In this document: positions 13,518-21,949 of the stretch, in pieces
Numbering within the stretch: position 1 is the stretch's first letter
How the letters are laid out: each line of letters starts with the position of its first letter
From: a virus
IMG/VR virus record: IMGVR_UViG_3300043640_000155
Location: 1-24,789 of that record
Direction: 5' to 3' (one strand)
Length of the DNA stretch: 24,789 bases
Position numbers and translations under genes: made by a program
Notes under the pieces: generated by a model
What the model was told of the DNA's origin: nothing
The model's input: the letters and a program-made list of their open reading frames with translations, nothing else
Databases searched by the model: none

Positions 13518-13648
13518 TCTCACTGGCTTTCGCCAGTGGGTTCGGGTTGACAGAACTGGAGCAATGGCACCCGCGAGACATCGCGACACTGTGCGACTTC
13601 TTGGATGAGCAGCAAGCGGCCGAACGCAGAGCGAACAGGAAGGCGTAA
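13475..13648 (+). CDS. Tail assembly chaperone, T part reached by -1 frameshift
   Basis: In the -1 frame relative to the G gene, an open stretch runs from 13475 (previous -1 stop TGA 13472-13474) to TAA 13646-13648. It encodes ISLAFASGFGLTELEQW then HPRDIATLCDFLDEQQ, typical of the T extension of tail chaperones, and has no good start of its own. The switch must occur between 13475 and 13517. CCT at 13485-13487, which can re-pair as CCC, or CCC at 13512-13514 just before the G-part stop are possible slip points. A 7-bp hairpin with a TTTC loop (13521-13538) follows and could promote slippage. The full GT product would be about 151 residues. The stop overlaps the next ATG (TAATG). Confidence 0.75.
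   Translation, partial: CRGPWPNGSVRHALISLAFASGFGLTELEQWHPRDIATLCDFLDEQQAAERRANRKA
13521..13538 (+). promoter_or_regulatory. Hairpin downstream of the tail-chaperone frameshift window
   Basis: CACTGGC (13521-13527), TTTC loop, GCCAGTG (13532-13538), a perfect 7-bp stem extendable by a wobble and one further pair. It starts a few bases after the G-part stop (13515-13517), in the place of a frameshift-stimulating structure. Confidence 0.55.
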
Positions 13649-14103
13649 TGGCGAGCTCGCTGGACAACCTGATACGCGACCTTCGCAAGTTCGAGGGCCG
13701 CAAAGAGGTCGTCAAGGAGTTACGCAAAGAGATCCGCAAGCCGCTGCCGGATTTGCGTAAGGCTATTAAGCGCCGGGCACTGGACACGTTGCCCCACGGC
13801 AACGGTCTGGGCGCGTGGGTGTCGCGGATCAGCGTCACCGCACGCATCCGGCTATCAGGTCGAGCCGCAGGCGTCAGCATCAAGGGCGGCCGCAACTCCG
13901 TCGGGGCACGGTCCGACATCAACGCGATTGACCGAGGGCGGGTCCGGGCGCCGTCCTGGGGCCGCCGAGGAAAAGGCGCCTGGCATAACCAGGAAGTCAG
14001 GCCAGGGTTCTTCACCGAAACGGTCGGAGACGTCACCCAGTGGCGCGAAGCGTGTAGCCGCGCGGCCGATCAGGCGCTGGACACGATACGGCGAGGGAGG
14101 TGA
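13648..14103 (+). CDS. HK97 gp10-like minor structural protein
   Basis: A 151-residue basic protein with ATG 13648 overlapping the T-part stop and GGAAGG at 13638-13643. It begins with a highly charged helix (LRKFEGRKEVVKELRKEIRKPLPDLRKA), then strands around RISVTARIRLSGRAAGVSIKGG, GRVRAPSWGRRGKGAWHNQEV and PGFFTETVG. This is the pattern of HK97 gp10-family neck/tail proteins. In most HK97-like phages this gene lies before the tail tube gene; here it is between the chaperones and the tape measure. A function in tail completion is inferred from family only. Confidence 0.65.
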   Translation: MASSLDNLIRDLRKFEGRKEVVKELRKEIRKPLPDLRKAIKRRALDTLPHGNGLGAWVSRISVTARIRLSGRAAGVSIKGGRNSVGARSDINAIDRGRVRAPSWGRRGKGAWHNQEVRPGFFTETVGDVTQWREACSRAADQALDTIRRGR

Positions 14104-14109
14104 TTACCC

Positions 14110-16122
14110 ATGGCGGATCGTGATGTGACGATTGACATTCTCGGTCGTGACAAGACCGACGGCGCCGCGAAGTCCGCCACGCGCAATTTCGAGCGGCTGG
14201 ACGCGAAGGTCAAGGCAACCAGCAAGGACACCGACCGGTTCGGCAAGGTCGGCGACAAGGTCAGCAAATCGATGGCGACGGCGGCCAAGGCTGTAGCCAA
14301 GGTCGCTGCGACCGTGGCCTCGGTCGGGTCGCTCGTCGGTCCTGCCGTGACGGGCCTGTTCGCCGCGGCGAAGGGCGCCGTGGCGCTGGGGAAGGCCGGC
14401 GCCAGCCTCGCACCGCTGGCCGCGTTCCTGCCGTCCATGGTCGGCTCCGTGGGGCTGCTGGTGGGCACGGTGAAGCTCGCCGGTCCGGCGTTCGCCAAGG
14501 CGTTGACGCCGATCACGCGGCAGTTCTTCGATGCGGACGGCAACGCCAGCAAGCTCACCAAGCGGGTGCAGGCACTCGCCACCAAGGGTGTCGGGCCGCT
14601 GGCCGCTGGGTTCGTCAAGCTGAACATGCCGACGATCGGCAAGGCCATGGAACGCATCGCCACCGCGACGAACCACGTCGTGGTGGGGGTTGGTAAGTGG
14701 GTCAACACGATCGCGGGTCAGCAGCTGATCGCGCAGGTCAGCAACGCCACCGCCAAGGCGGCCGAGACGCTGGCACCGAAAATCACCGCCGCGTCGATCG
14801 CGGTCGGCAACCTGGCGAAGCGTGCGGGCGACCGCGGTATCACCGGGTTCGCTTCGCTGATCGGCACGATCGTCGACAAGTTCACCGCATGGGCTAACGG
14901 CACATCGACCGCCGACATCAACAAGGCGCTATCAAATCTGGCGTTGGCGTTCGACAAGCTCAAGGCCGCATGGGGCAGAGTCAAGGGCGTCATCGATTGG
15001 CTGGCCGCCAACAGGGCCAAGGTGAAGGCGTTCAGCACCGCGTTGGGCTTGGTGGGTATCGCCCTCGGGGTGCTCAGTGGCAACTGGCCTGCCGTTGTCA
15101 TCGGCGCGTTCTCGTTGGTGGCCAACCACTGGAAGTCGTTCCAGTCCACCTTTAGTGCTGTGCCCGCGTGGTGGGATGGCGTGTGGGCAAAGGTCAGCGG
15201 GAACAGCAACCTGCAACATCTCGGTCACACGATCTCCGGGTTTTTCACCACGCTCGTTGGCCCGGTCAAAGCCACATTCGACAAGATCGCGGGCGCGGTT
15301 GGTCCGCAGTTGTCGAAGCTGAAAGACGTCATCCTCAACCAGCTGGTGCCCGCGATCTCGGACTTCATTGAAGCGGTCAAGCCCATGGTGGCGTGGTTGG
15401 TGGACAAGCTGGGCCCGGTCCTGGCCAAGGTGTGGGCCGCCCTGGTGGCGATCATCAGGGGCGCGGTGGAGGTTATCTCCGGCATCATCAACGTATTCAC
15501 CGGGCTGCTGACCGGCAACTGGTCAAAGGTCTGGGAGGGCATCAAGCAGATTTTCAAGGGCGTCTGGGACATTGTGGTGGCTGTCCTCAAGGCTGCTCTG
15601 GCCATCATCGTTGGCCTGTGGAGCATGGCGAAGAACGCCATCATCAGCGGGGCACAGGCCATCGTCGGCGTCTTCCTATCGACATTCGGCATGATCATCA
15701 ACGGTGCCGTCAGTGCTTTCGGTTGGATTCCGGGTATTGGCCCCAAGCTGAAGTCAGCACAGCAGGCGTTCAACCGGTTCAAGGACGGCGTGAATTCGGC
15801 GCTGCAAGGACTCAAGGACAAGACCGTCACCATTCACACGTACATCACCGGTGCCGGTAAGAAGATCATCGAGAACCAGGGTTCGGTCCGGGTCGCGGGC
15901 GAGGGACTCAACATCGCCGCTTCCGGTGGCGTGTCATGGGCACGGAACTTCGCCATGGATGGTGGCGCCGGAGCCTCGCGTACGGGCGGCCCAACGCCGG
16001 TATCGGTGAACAGCAACGTCACGGTGAACCTGGACGGCGCGCCGTTCCGGGCGATGACGGCAACGGCTATCAGCGGCGCCGAGCGGCGCCAGGACTGGCG
16101 GAACAGGATGAGGCGTCGATGA
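14110..16122 (+). CDS. Tape measure protein
   Basis: A 670-residue protein, ATG 14110 after GGGAGGTGA. The N-terminal ~60 residues are charged coiled coil (FERLDAKVKATSKDTDRF). Two hydrophobic regions follow (around VAKVAATVASVGSLVGPAV and GLVGIALGVLSGNWPAVVIGA). The C-terminal third has repeated aromatic motifs typical of the family (LLTGNWSKVWEGIKQIF, KGVWDIVVAVLKA). It is compact for a tape measure: at the usual ~0.15 nm per residue the tail would be about 100 nm. It sets tail length and helps DNA delivery through the membrane. Position after the chaperones and before tail-tip genes is standard. Confidence 0.92.
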   Translation: MADRDVTIDILGRDKTDGAAKSATRNFERLDAKVKATSKDTDRFGKVGDKVSKSMATAAKAVAKVAATVASVGSLVGPAVTGLFAAAKGAVALGKAGASLAPLAAFLPSMVGSVGLLVGTVKLAGPAFAKALTPITRQFFDADGNASKLTKRVQALATKGVGPLAAGFVKLNMPTIGKAMERIATATNHVVVGVGKWVNTIAGQQLIAQVSNATAKAAETLAPKITAASIAVGNLAKRAGDRGITGFASLIGTIVDKFTAWANGTSTADINKALSNLALAFDKLKAAWGRVKGVIDWLAANRAKVKAFSTALGLVGIALGVLSGNWPAVVIGAFSLVANHWKSFQSTFSAVPAWWDGVWAKVSGNSNLQHLGHTISGFFTTLVGPVKATFDKIAGAVGPQLSKLKDVILNQLVPAISDFIEAVKPMVAWLVDKLGPVLAKVWAALVAIIRGAVEVISGIINVFTGLLTGNWSKVWEGIKQIFKGVWDIVVAVLKAALAIIVGLWSMAKNAIISGAQAIVGVFLSTFGMIINGAVSAFGWIPGIGPKLKSAQQAFNRFKDGVNSALQGLKDKTVTIHTYITGAGKKIIENQGSVRVAGEGLNIAASGGVSWARNFAMDGGAGASRTGGPTPVSVNSNVTVNLDGAPFRAMTATAISGAERRQDWRNRMRRR

Positions 16123-16742
16123 CTACCACCCCGAACGTTGGCCTGACCCTCTACACGGGCAGCGACGAATTCGTGTCCTCCGGCGGCTTCCCGACCAACC
16201 CGAACTCGATCCTGGGCATCATCGACCGGCTCGCCGGTGCGGCGGGCGCCAGGATCTCCACCGCCACGGTGGCCAGCAGCACGGCGGAGACGGCGATCGC
16301 GACGCTGAGCCTTCCCGCCGCTGTGGCCGCCGCCGGGTCGGTGTACCGGCTGAACACCTACGGCACCTTTGCTATCGGGTCGTCGGAGACCATCAAGTTC
16401 TCCACCCGGGTCGGCGGGGCCGCCGGCACTCAGGTCGCCACCTTCACCAGCACCGCCGGCACCACCGCGGCCGTGAACTTCTTGGTGGAGGCGGAGTACA
16501 TCTGCGTGACCGCCGGCGCCGCGGCTACCTGGCTCGGGTGGCTGCGCATCACCTCCACGGTCGGCAGCGCCCTCATCGCGAACCCCGCCGGGCAGCTGGC
16601 CATCGGTACCGCGCCGGTAACGAAGGACTCCACCGGCGCCCTGGACCTGGTCATCACCGCGACGCACTCCGTGTCCAACGCGGGCAACACCCTGTCCGCC
16701 TTCGGTGGCTCCGGCTTCAAGGTCACGAACGCAGGCGCCTGA
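16119..16742 (+). CDS. Beta-rich tail protein, probably minor tail or tail-tip decoration
   Basis: A 207-residue protein, ATG 16119 overlapping the tape measure stop (ATGA). The composition is Ala/Thr/Ser/Gly rich with many alternating hydrophobic residues (SVYRLNTYGTF, GTQVATFTSTAGTTAAVNF, ALDLVITATHSVSNAG), suggesting beta-sandwich or fibre-like folds. The N-terminal 20 residues include TTPNVGLTLYTGSDEF, reminiscent of actinophage tail-fibre N-termini. No enzyme motif is visible. Its place after the tape measure suggests a tail-tip component. Confidence 0.6.
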   Translation: MTTTPNVGLTLYTGSDEFVSSGGFPTNPNSILGIIDRLAGAAGARISTATVASSTAETAIATLSLPAAVAAAGSVYRLNTYGTFAIGSSETIKFSTRVGGAAGTQVATFTSTAGTTAAVNFLVEAEYICVTAGAAATWLGWLRITSTVGSALIANPAGQLAIGTAPVTKDSTGALDLVITATHSVSNAGNTLSAFGGSGFKVTNAGA

Positions 16743-17596
16743 TGTCCAACGAACTGCTGGGCGAACTCGCTGGGTCGACCTTCTTCGACCTGGTGGGCCG
16801 CACGTTCGGGTCGTTCACCGTGTCCGTCACCGCCACCGAGCTGGGCGCCTGGCCGCCCTCGGTGCTGGTCTCCGTCACCGGTCTCACGCTGGGCGACGCG
16901 GTCGAGCTGTACCGCGTCGTCGCCGGTGAGCGCACCGCGGTGCGGGCCGGCACTGATCCCGCGGTCACCGATACCTCGTTCCTGCGCACCGACGCGGAGC
17001 TGCCTTTCGGCGTCCCGGTGGAGTACCTGGCGCTGGTCAACGGGTCGACGGAGTACTGGACCAGCGCGGTAACCCACACTCTGCCCGGCGGCAAGGTCGC
17101 CATCACCGACGCCGTGTCCGGGCTCGCCGCCGAGGTTGTGGTGCTGGCGTGGGGTGACAGCGTCTACGGCCGCACGTCCAGCGTCTTCCCTGTCGGTGGC
17201 CGCAACGTCGCGGTGCTGGGCCCGATGGGGCAGTACACCTCCACGCTGGAGCTGTTCCTGGAGAACACGTCCTCGGTCGAGAACGTGCGCACCGTGCTGG
17301 ACAACGCCACCGCCGGCACCGTCCAGATCCGCCAGCCCGGCGGGTACGACGGCGTCGACTCCTACCTCGCGGTGTTGCAGGCCACGGTGCGCCGGTTCTC
17401 CCAGGACGGTTCGGACCCCCGCCGGGTCTACGCCCTGGACGTCGCGCAGGTGGAGGGCTGGGCACCCGACCTCGAAGACCAGGGCGCCACCCTGCAAGGC
17501 ATCGCAGACGCGTACGACGGCCTGACCCTCAACGACCTGTCCGGCGACTACGCCACCCTGCTTGCGGTCGCCGAGGCCGACTGGAGCATGCCGTGA
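16742..17596 (+). CDS. Distal tail (Dit-like) minor tail protein
   Basis: A 284-residue protein with ATG 16742 overlapping the previous stop. Residues ~22-115 form an Ig/fibronectin-like beta region (FTVSVTATELGAWPPSVLVSVTGL, LYRVVAGERTAVRAG). Residues ~120-284 contain YGRTSSVFPVGGRNVAVLG, STLELFLENTSSVENVR, and RVYALDVAQVEGWAP, which fit the galectin/tube-like part of distal tail proteins of actinophages. It should form a ring at the end of the tail tube under the hub. The position is right, but the family match is by pattern only. Confidence 0.6.
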   Translation: MSNELLGELAGSTFFDLVGRTFGSFTVSVTATELGAWPPSVLVSVTGLTLGDAVELYRVVAGERTAVRAGTDPAVTDTSFLRTDAELPFGVPVEYLALVNGSTEYWTSAVTHTLPGGKVAITDAVSGLAAEVVVLAWGDSVYGRTSSVFPVGGRNVAVLGPMGQYTSTLELFLENTSSVENVRTVLDNATAGTVQIRQPGGYDGVDSYLAVLQATVRRFSQDGSDPRRVYALDVAQVEGWAPDLEDQGATLQGIADAYDGLTLNDLSGDYATLLAVAEADWSMP

Positions 17597-18672
17597 TCGA
17601 GCTGAGCGACGCCGCGACCTCGGTGCTGGGCCGGAGCTTCCGCTACTACCTCGCGGTCGATTCCTGGTACGGCGGTGACCTGCTCGCCGCCGACATCCCG
17701 GTCACGACCGGCAGCGAGGAAGTCGACCGGTCGCTGAAGGTACCCGAACGGCTGACCCTCACGGTGCCGCGCGTCGACCGGGGCACCTCGTGGTCGCCGG
17801 TCGCCTACGACCACCCGCTAGCCGCCAATGGCCAGAGGCTGCGGGTCCAGCTCGGTATCGGCCTGGGCGGGGCCGACGTGGAGTGGTTCCAGCGCGGGTG
17901 GTACCTCATCGGCGAATCCAGCGTCGACGCTGACACGGTCACCGTGACCGCCACCGGGCTGCTGACCCTGATCGATGAGGCCCGGCTGGTCTCGCCGTAC
18001 CAGCCGACCCTCACCATGATCTCCACCATCCGGGGCCTGGTCGAACCGGCGCTGACCGTGGTCGTCGACGACTCGGTGGCCGACCGGTCCGTCCCGGCCG
18101 GCATCAACTTCGATCAGGACCGGCTGCAGGCGGTGCTCGACCTGCTCGACGCGTGGCCGGCCACCGCATCCGTGGACCCGGACGGATACCTGTTCGTCAC
18201 CAGCACCACCATCGACACCACGCCGGTACTGGCCCTGACCAACGGCGCAGGCGGCACGGTCATCACCGCGACCGGCAGCAGCACCCGCGAGGGCGGCTAC
18301 AACGTCGTGGTGTCCCAAGGCTCGGCGGCCGACGGCGGGGCGGTCCAGGGCGTCGCGTACGTCTCCAGCGGCCCGCACAGCTACACGGGCGAGTTCAGCC
18401 CGCTGCCCGTGCCGTACTTCTTCGACTCGCCGCTGTTGACCACGAACGCCCAGTGCACCGCTTCATCTCAGACGATCCTGGCCCGGCTCCAGCGGTCCAA
18501 CACGGTGAGCTTCGACATCGAGATGGTTCCGCACCCGGGCATGCAGACCGGTGACGTCGTGTCCATCACCACCGACGACCACACCGACCTTGCGTGCACG
18601 GTGGAGCACCTGGCATTGCCGCTGACCGCCGATGGCGGGGCGCAGAAATGCACCGTGAGGAGCCTCGCGTGA
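17593..18672 (+). CDS. Tail hub-like minor tail protein (DUF5047-like)
   Basis: A 359-residue protein with GTG 17593 overlapping the upstream stop. The N-terminal ~130 residues (RSFRYYLAVDSWYGGDLL, LKVPERLTLTVPRVDRG, GWYLIGESSVDADTVTVTATG) resemble the DUF5047-type minor tail proteins of actinophages, with a hub-like ring domain. Residues ~160-200 are helical (DQDRLQAVLDLLDAWP), and the C-terminal ~150 return to beta strands, ending LACTVEHLALPLTADGG. It probably forms the tail hub that the tip proteins attach to. Confidence 0.65.
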   Translation: MIELSDAATSVLGRSFRYYLAVDSWYGGDLLAADIPVTTGSEEVDRSLKVPERLTLTVPRVDRGTSWSPVAYDHPLAANGQRLRVQLGIGLGGADVEWFQRGWYLIGESSVDADTVTVTATGLLTLIDEARLVSPYQPTLTMISTIRGLVEPALTVVVDDSVADRSVPAGINFDQDRLQAVLDLLDAWPATASVDPDGYLFVTSTTIDTTPVLALTNGAGGTVITATGSSTREGGYNVVVSQGSAADGGAVQGVAYVSSGPHSYTGEFSPLPVPYFFDSPLLTTNAQCTASSQTILARLQRSNTVSFDIEMVPHPGMQTGDVVSITTDDHTDLACTVEHLALPLTADGGAQKCTVRSLA

Positions 18673-19427
18673 ACACCCCGCTGGACCTGACCGGCACCGG
18701 CGCCCTCAAGGCCACCGCCACCGCGGCCGCCGCATCCAACCAGGTGACGGTCAGCATCGGCGGTCAGGTCACCACCATCAACGTGGCCAGGGATCTCACC
18801 GTCGCGTCGGGCGACGTGCTCATCGTGATGCGCGTCGGGGCCGAGTGGTTCGCCATCGGGCGCGCCTACGGGGCCGCACCGACACCGGACCCGACCGACC
18901 CGCCGCCCGTCACGCCTCCTCCGAAGCCACCCGTGGTCAACGGCAAATCCGTGTTCGCGCCGGTGGAGACCCGGTCGTACCGGACGGTGTTCACCGGCTG
19001 GCGGACGGACAACACGTCGGTGTACCAGGGCCAGTACGGCGGGAACGGCAACCACACCGGGTGCGCTTTCTACGGCACCGCACCGCGGTCGCTGGCCGGT
19101 GCCACGGTGACCTCCGCACGTATCCAGGTCCAGCGGCTGTCCGGCGGGGCATACGCCGCGCAGCCCACCACGATGCGGCTGGTCACCCAGCGGACCCGCC
19201 CGTCCGGCGCCCCGACGCTGACCAGCTCCACGTCCGGCCCGTCGCTCGCGGTCGGCGCGACCAACAACAGCTTCGCCATCCCGACCAGCTGGGCACAGGC
19301 AATGGTGGACGGCACCGCCGGTGGGCTCGGGTTCTTCGACTCCGACGGCAGCCCGTACGTGCGGTTCGCCGGACGGGGCGACTGGGGCCCGGCATTCACG
19401 ATCACGATCAACTGGCAGAGGGGCTGA
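18669..19427 (+). CDS. Tail-tip protein with OB-like front and putative receptor-binding C-terminus
   Basis: A 252-residue protein with GTG 18669 overlapping the hub gene stop (GTGA). Residues ~20-70 (VTVSIGGQVTTINVARDLTVASGDVLIVMRVGAEWFAIG) look like the OB-like barrel found in siphophage tip proteins. A proline-rich linker (PTPDPTDPPPVTPPPKPP, ~76-93) leads to a C-terminal beta domain of ~155 residues (SYRTVFTGWRTDNTSVYQG ... GLGFFDSDGSPYVRFAGRGDWGP), similar in character to carbohydrate-binding jelly rolls. It is a good candidate for binding the host surface. Confidence 0.65.
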   Translation: MNTPLDLTGTGALKATATAAAASNQVTVSIGGQVTTINVARDLTVASGDVLIVMRVGAEWFAIGRAYGAAPTPDPTDPPPVTPPPKPPVVNGKSVFAPVETRSYRTVFTGWRTDNTSVYQGQYGGNGNHTGCAFYGTAPRSLAGATVTSARIQVQRLSGGAYAAQPTTMRLVTQRTRPSGAPTLTSSTSGPSLAVGATNNSFAIPTSWAQAMVDGTAGGLGFFDSDGSPYVRFAGRGDWGPAFTITINWQRG

Positions 19428-19429
19428 CA

Positions 19430-19978
19430 ATGGGCACCACTTCGCGCGGCTACCCGTACCCGGAGAGCACCGACAATGTGCGGCTGTGGGAGCACTTCCA
19501 GGCACTGGCCAACGCGCTCAACGTGGACATCGGCGCCGTGGCGAACCGGAAGATGTGGACGCGCGCGTTCACCGCGACCAGCGGCACCGCGACCACGGCC
19601 GGTCTGGTAGTCACCACCGTTCCCGCCGCGACCTACCCGGCGCACACGGCATTCCGCCTTGAGTTCCGTGGGCTCGTGCGCGGCCCGGCCGGCTCGACTG
19701 CCACCTCAGCCACCCTGTCCATTCGCGACACCGACGCTTCCGGGACGATGCGCGGTGACCCGTTCGTGTTCCCGATCCTGGTGGCGAACCGCACGCAGGG
19801 CTTCATTCACTACATCGCCAACAACACCGGGGCCGACATCACCGGCCGCGTGCTGTGCCTGACGCTGACCCCTGATACCAGCACCGCCCAGATCAACGCT
19901 GGCGCCAATGAGCCCTGGTTCCTCAACTGCCACGTCGCGGGCGTTGACACGGACTACCCGGAAGCCGTTGCGCTGTGA
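19430..19978 (+). CDS. Minor tail / fibre protein
   Basis: A 182-residue protein; ATG 19430 follows AGAGGGG. The N-terminus (TTSRGYPYPESTDNVRLWEHFQALANALNVDI) is the typical attachment segment of actinophage tail fibre proteins, which anchors them to the tip. The remaining ~140 residues are beta-rich (AFRLEFRGLVRGPAG, TATSATLSIRDTDASG, GRVLCLTLTPDTSTAQI) with no enzymatic motif. Coupled by GTGA to the lysin gene. Likely host-contact component. Confidence 0.7.
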   Translation: MGTTSRGYPYPESTDNVRLWEHFQALANALNVDIGAVANRKMWTRAFTATSGTATTAGLVVTTVPAATYPAHTAFRLEFRGLVRGPAGSTATSATLSIRDTDASGTMRGDPFVFPILVANRTQGFIHYIANNTGADITGRVLCLTLTPDTSTAQINAGANEPWFLNCHVAGVDTDYPEAVAL

Positions 19979-20898
19979 GCATCGTCCTGGACTGCACCAG
20001 TACCCCGTCTGTGGCGAGCCTGAAGGCCGCCGGGGTAAGCGGTGTCACCCGGTACCTGTCGTGGCTGCCGAACTCTAAGGTGATCCAGCAGGCCGAGTTC
20101 AACCGCCTCACCAAGGGCGGTGTCAGCGTCACCCTCAACTGGGAGTTTTCCGCGCGGGATTGGATGGGCGGCGGATCGGTCGGCCAGTCGCACGCAGCCG
20201 AGGCGGTCCGCCAGGCACGCGCGTTGGGCTACGCGAAGGGCTGCTCGATCATCGGCTCGGCGGACTTCGACATGACGGCCGCCGAGTGGGGTTCGGCGTG
20301 CCGGGCCTACGCGATCGCGTTCGCGACCGGCATCCGGGCAGCCGGGTACGTCGCTGGTGTCTACGGACCCTGGGACGTTCTGGCCCGGTGCCGGGCACTC
20401 GGCGGGTTCTCGATCTTCTGGCAGGCCGGCATGTCCACCGCGTGGTCCGGTGGCCGCAACGCACAGCGGTGGCCCGGCGCACATCTGCGCCAGCTACGCG
20501 GCGGCACGGTCGGCGGGGTGTCCGTCGACGTCAACGAAGTCCTCATCGCGGCCTACGGGCAGTACCTGCCTGGGTCCGCCACACCTGCAGCAGTCATCGA
20601 ACCGGAGGAGAACCGCGTGCTTACCGTCGTGCAGGAGAAAGGCTCCAAGGACGTCTACGTAGGCGATGGCATGGCGCTGCGGCTCCTGAGCCCGGCCGAG
20701 GTCGACGGGTTCCAGGCGTGGGCGGTCAACCACTGGCCAGCCGGGACCGTATACCTCGGCCCGGACCCGAAGAAGCCGGTCGTGATCCAGCAGATCACTC
20801 CGGGGTCGCTGGGCGTGTTCGGGCAGCTGGCACCGCCGGTCGTCGCACCCAGTGCCGAAGCCATCGCCGCGGCGCTCATCGCGCAGCTCAAGGGCTGA
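19975..20898 (+). CDS. Endolysin with Rv2525c-like (DUF1906, GH25-type) domain
   Basis: A 307-residue protein; GTG 19975 overlaps the preceding stop. Residues 1-~195 match the Rv2525c-like glycoside-hydrolase-like fold: IVLDCTSTP (D6), LNWEF (E57), IGSADFDM (D97, D99), GVYGPW, and SVDVNEV (D185), the acidic residues expected at the active site. Residues ~205-307 are a separate domain (VVQEKGSKDVYVGDGMALRLLSPAEVDGFQAW), likely cell-wall or substrate binding. It has no signal peptide, so release would need a holin, and three small membrane proteins follow. It should cut host peptidoglycan glycan strands at lysis. The fold is well supported; the exact bond cleaved is not. Confidence 0.85.
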   Translation: MSIVLDCTSTPSVASLKAAGVSGVTRYLSWLPNSKVIQQAEFNRLTKGGVSVTLNWEFSARDWMGGGSVGQSHAAEAVRQARALGYAKGCSIIGSADFDMTAAEWGSACRAYAIAFATGIRAAGYVAGVYGPWDVLARCRALGGFSIFWQAGMSTAWSGGRNAQRWPGAHLRQLRGGTVGGVSVDVNEVLIAAYGQYLPGSATPAAVIEPEENRVLTVVQEKGSKDVYVGDGMALRLLSPAEVDGFQAWAVNHWPAGTVYLGPDPKKPVVIQQITPGSLGVFGQLAPPVVAPSAEAIAAALIAQLKG

Positions 20899-20901
20899 CC
20901 C

Positions 20902-21297
20902 ATGTCCGTCGTCATCGTCGGCCGGCTACGGGTCCACGAAGTCCTGCTGCTGGTCATCTCGCTGGTCATCGGACTCGCCGACCTGCTCGGCACACCGCCG
21001 GCCGTGTCGCTGTCCGCGCTGCTCCCGTCGTGGGAGATCCGCGCCTGGGCCGCCGGGATGCTCGCCTCCGGCGCCGTTGGCCTGGTCGGGTTGGTCCGGT
21101 GGAGGGACGTCGGCGTGGCCCTGCACCTTGAGGCTGGCGCGATGCTCATCGGCGCCGGGTCCTTGCTGCTGTACGGGACGGCCGTGTTCAACGCGGTCGG
21201 CGTGCGAGGCCTGGTCGCCGGCGGCATCACCTACGCCTGGATGTTGGCGAACCTGATCCGCGCCAACCAGATCCGCACCGAACTGAAGGAGACGTAG
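20902..21297 (+). CDS. Multi-pass membrane protein in the lysis cassette
   Basis: A 131-residue protein. ATG 20902 is four bases after the lysin stop. Three or four hydrophobic segments are visible (~10-29 LLLVISLVIGLADLL, ~46-66 AWAAGMLASGAVGLVGLV, ~72-93 VALHLEAGAMLIGAGSLLLYG, ~98-118 VGVRGLVAGGITYAWMLANL), ending in a charged RANQIRTELKET tail. A holin or holin regulator is the obvious candidate role by location. No specific family is recognised. Confidence 0.7.
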   Translation: MSVVIVGRLRVHEVLLLVISLVIGLADLLGTPPAVSLSALLPSWEIRAWAAGMLASGAVGLVGLVRWRDVGVALHLEAGAMLIGAGSLLLYGTAVFNAVGVRGLVAGGITYAWMLANLIRANQIRTELKET

Positions 21298-21299
21298 CG

Positions 21300-21671
21300 G
21301 TGGACACCGGAACGGTCCTCGTGTCCCTCGGCGGTGCGCTGCTCACCGGCGGCGGCGGAACCGCGATCGTCACCGCGATCACCCGGCGCGGCCGGCGCAA
21401 AGCCGACGTCGCGGAAGTCCTGACCGACACGGCCATGGACATTATGGCGACGTTCAAGGCCGACGCGAAGGCCGCCAGGGAAGACGCCGCCGCGTTCAAG
21501 ACCGAGGCCGCGGAGGCCCGCCGGCAGATTGTCGATCTGGGCCAGCAGGCGGAACGCCTCGCGCACGAACTGCGCCGGATCATCGGCGCGATCCACGAAC
21601 CAGCACAGACCCTCGACCGCCTGCGGGTCCTGGTGCCGGCCCAAGCCAGCACCAACGGCCACAACCTCTGA
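21300..21671 (+). CDS. Membrane-anchored coiled-coil protein in the lysis cassette
   Basis: A 123-residue protein; GTG 21300 is two bases after the previous stop. One N-terminal membrane segment (VLVSLGGALLTGGGGTAIVTAI, ~5-26) is followed by a basic RRGRRK cluster and ~75 residues of heptad-like helix (ADVAEVLTDTAMDIMATFKADAKAAREDAAAFKTEAAEARRQIV). This architecture recalls spanin-like or holin-associated proteins; its place between two other small membrane proteins suggests it acts in lysis. No family is assigned. Confidence 0.65.
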   Translation: MDTGTVLVSLGGALLTGGGGTAIVTAITRRGRRKADVAEVLTDTAMDIMATFKADAKAAREDAAAFKTEAAEARRQIVDLGQQAERLAHELRRIIGAIHEPAQTLDRLRVLVPAQASTNGHNL

Positions 21672-21684
21672 CGTTGGGAGACCC

Positions 21685-21933
21685 ATGACCAACCCGTTGC
21701 CTGTCCCGGTGCAGACCCGGACCGATGCCCTGATCCGCGCTGCCCGGACCTTCGTCCAGGGCCTGATCGCCACCGTCCTGGCCGCAGTCGTTCCGGTGGT
21801 GATGGCCGCTACCGGCTCGATCCAGTGGACGTCCGGCTGGTGGATCGGCATCGCGTCGCTGGTCGGCACCACCGCGCTGACCGCCGTCGTGTCCTACGTC
21901 TCGCGGTTCACCAACCCGCCGAAGACGTCATAA
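21685..21933 (+). CDS. Holin, r1t-like
   Basis: An 82-residue protein; ATG 21685 follows GGGAGA. It has two membrane segments (~20-41 FVQGLIATVLAAVVPVVMAAT and ~50-71 WIGIASLVGTTALTAVVSYV) joined by a short SIQWTSGW turn, with short polar ends, like r1t-type phage holins. It is the last gene of the late operon and lies just before the strong terminator. It is the best holin candidate of the three lysis membrane proteins. Confidence 0.75.
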   Translation: MTNPLPVPVQTRTDALIRAARTFVQGLIATVLAAVVPVVMAATGSIQWTSGWWIGIASLVGTTALTAVVSYVSRFTNPPKTS

Positions 21934-21949
21934 CCGCAGGTCAGCGAAT

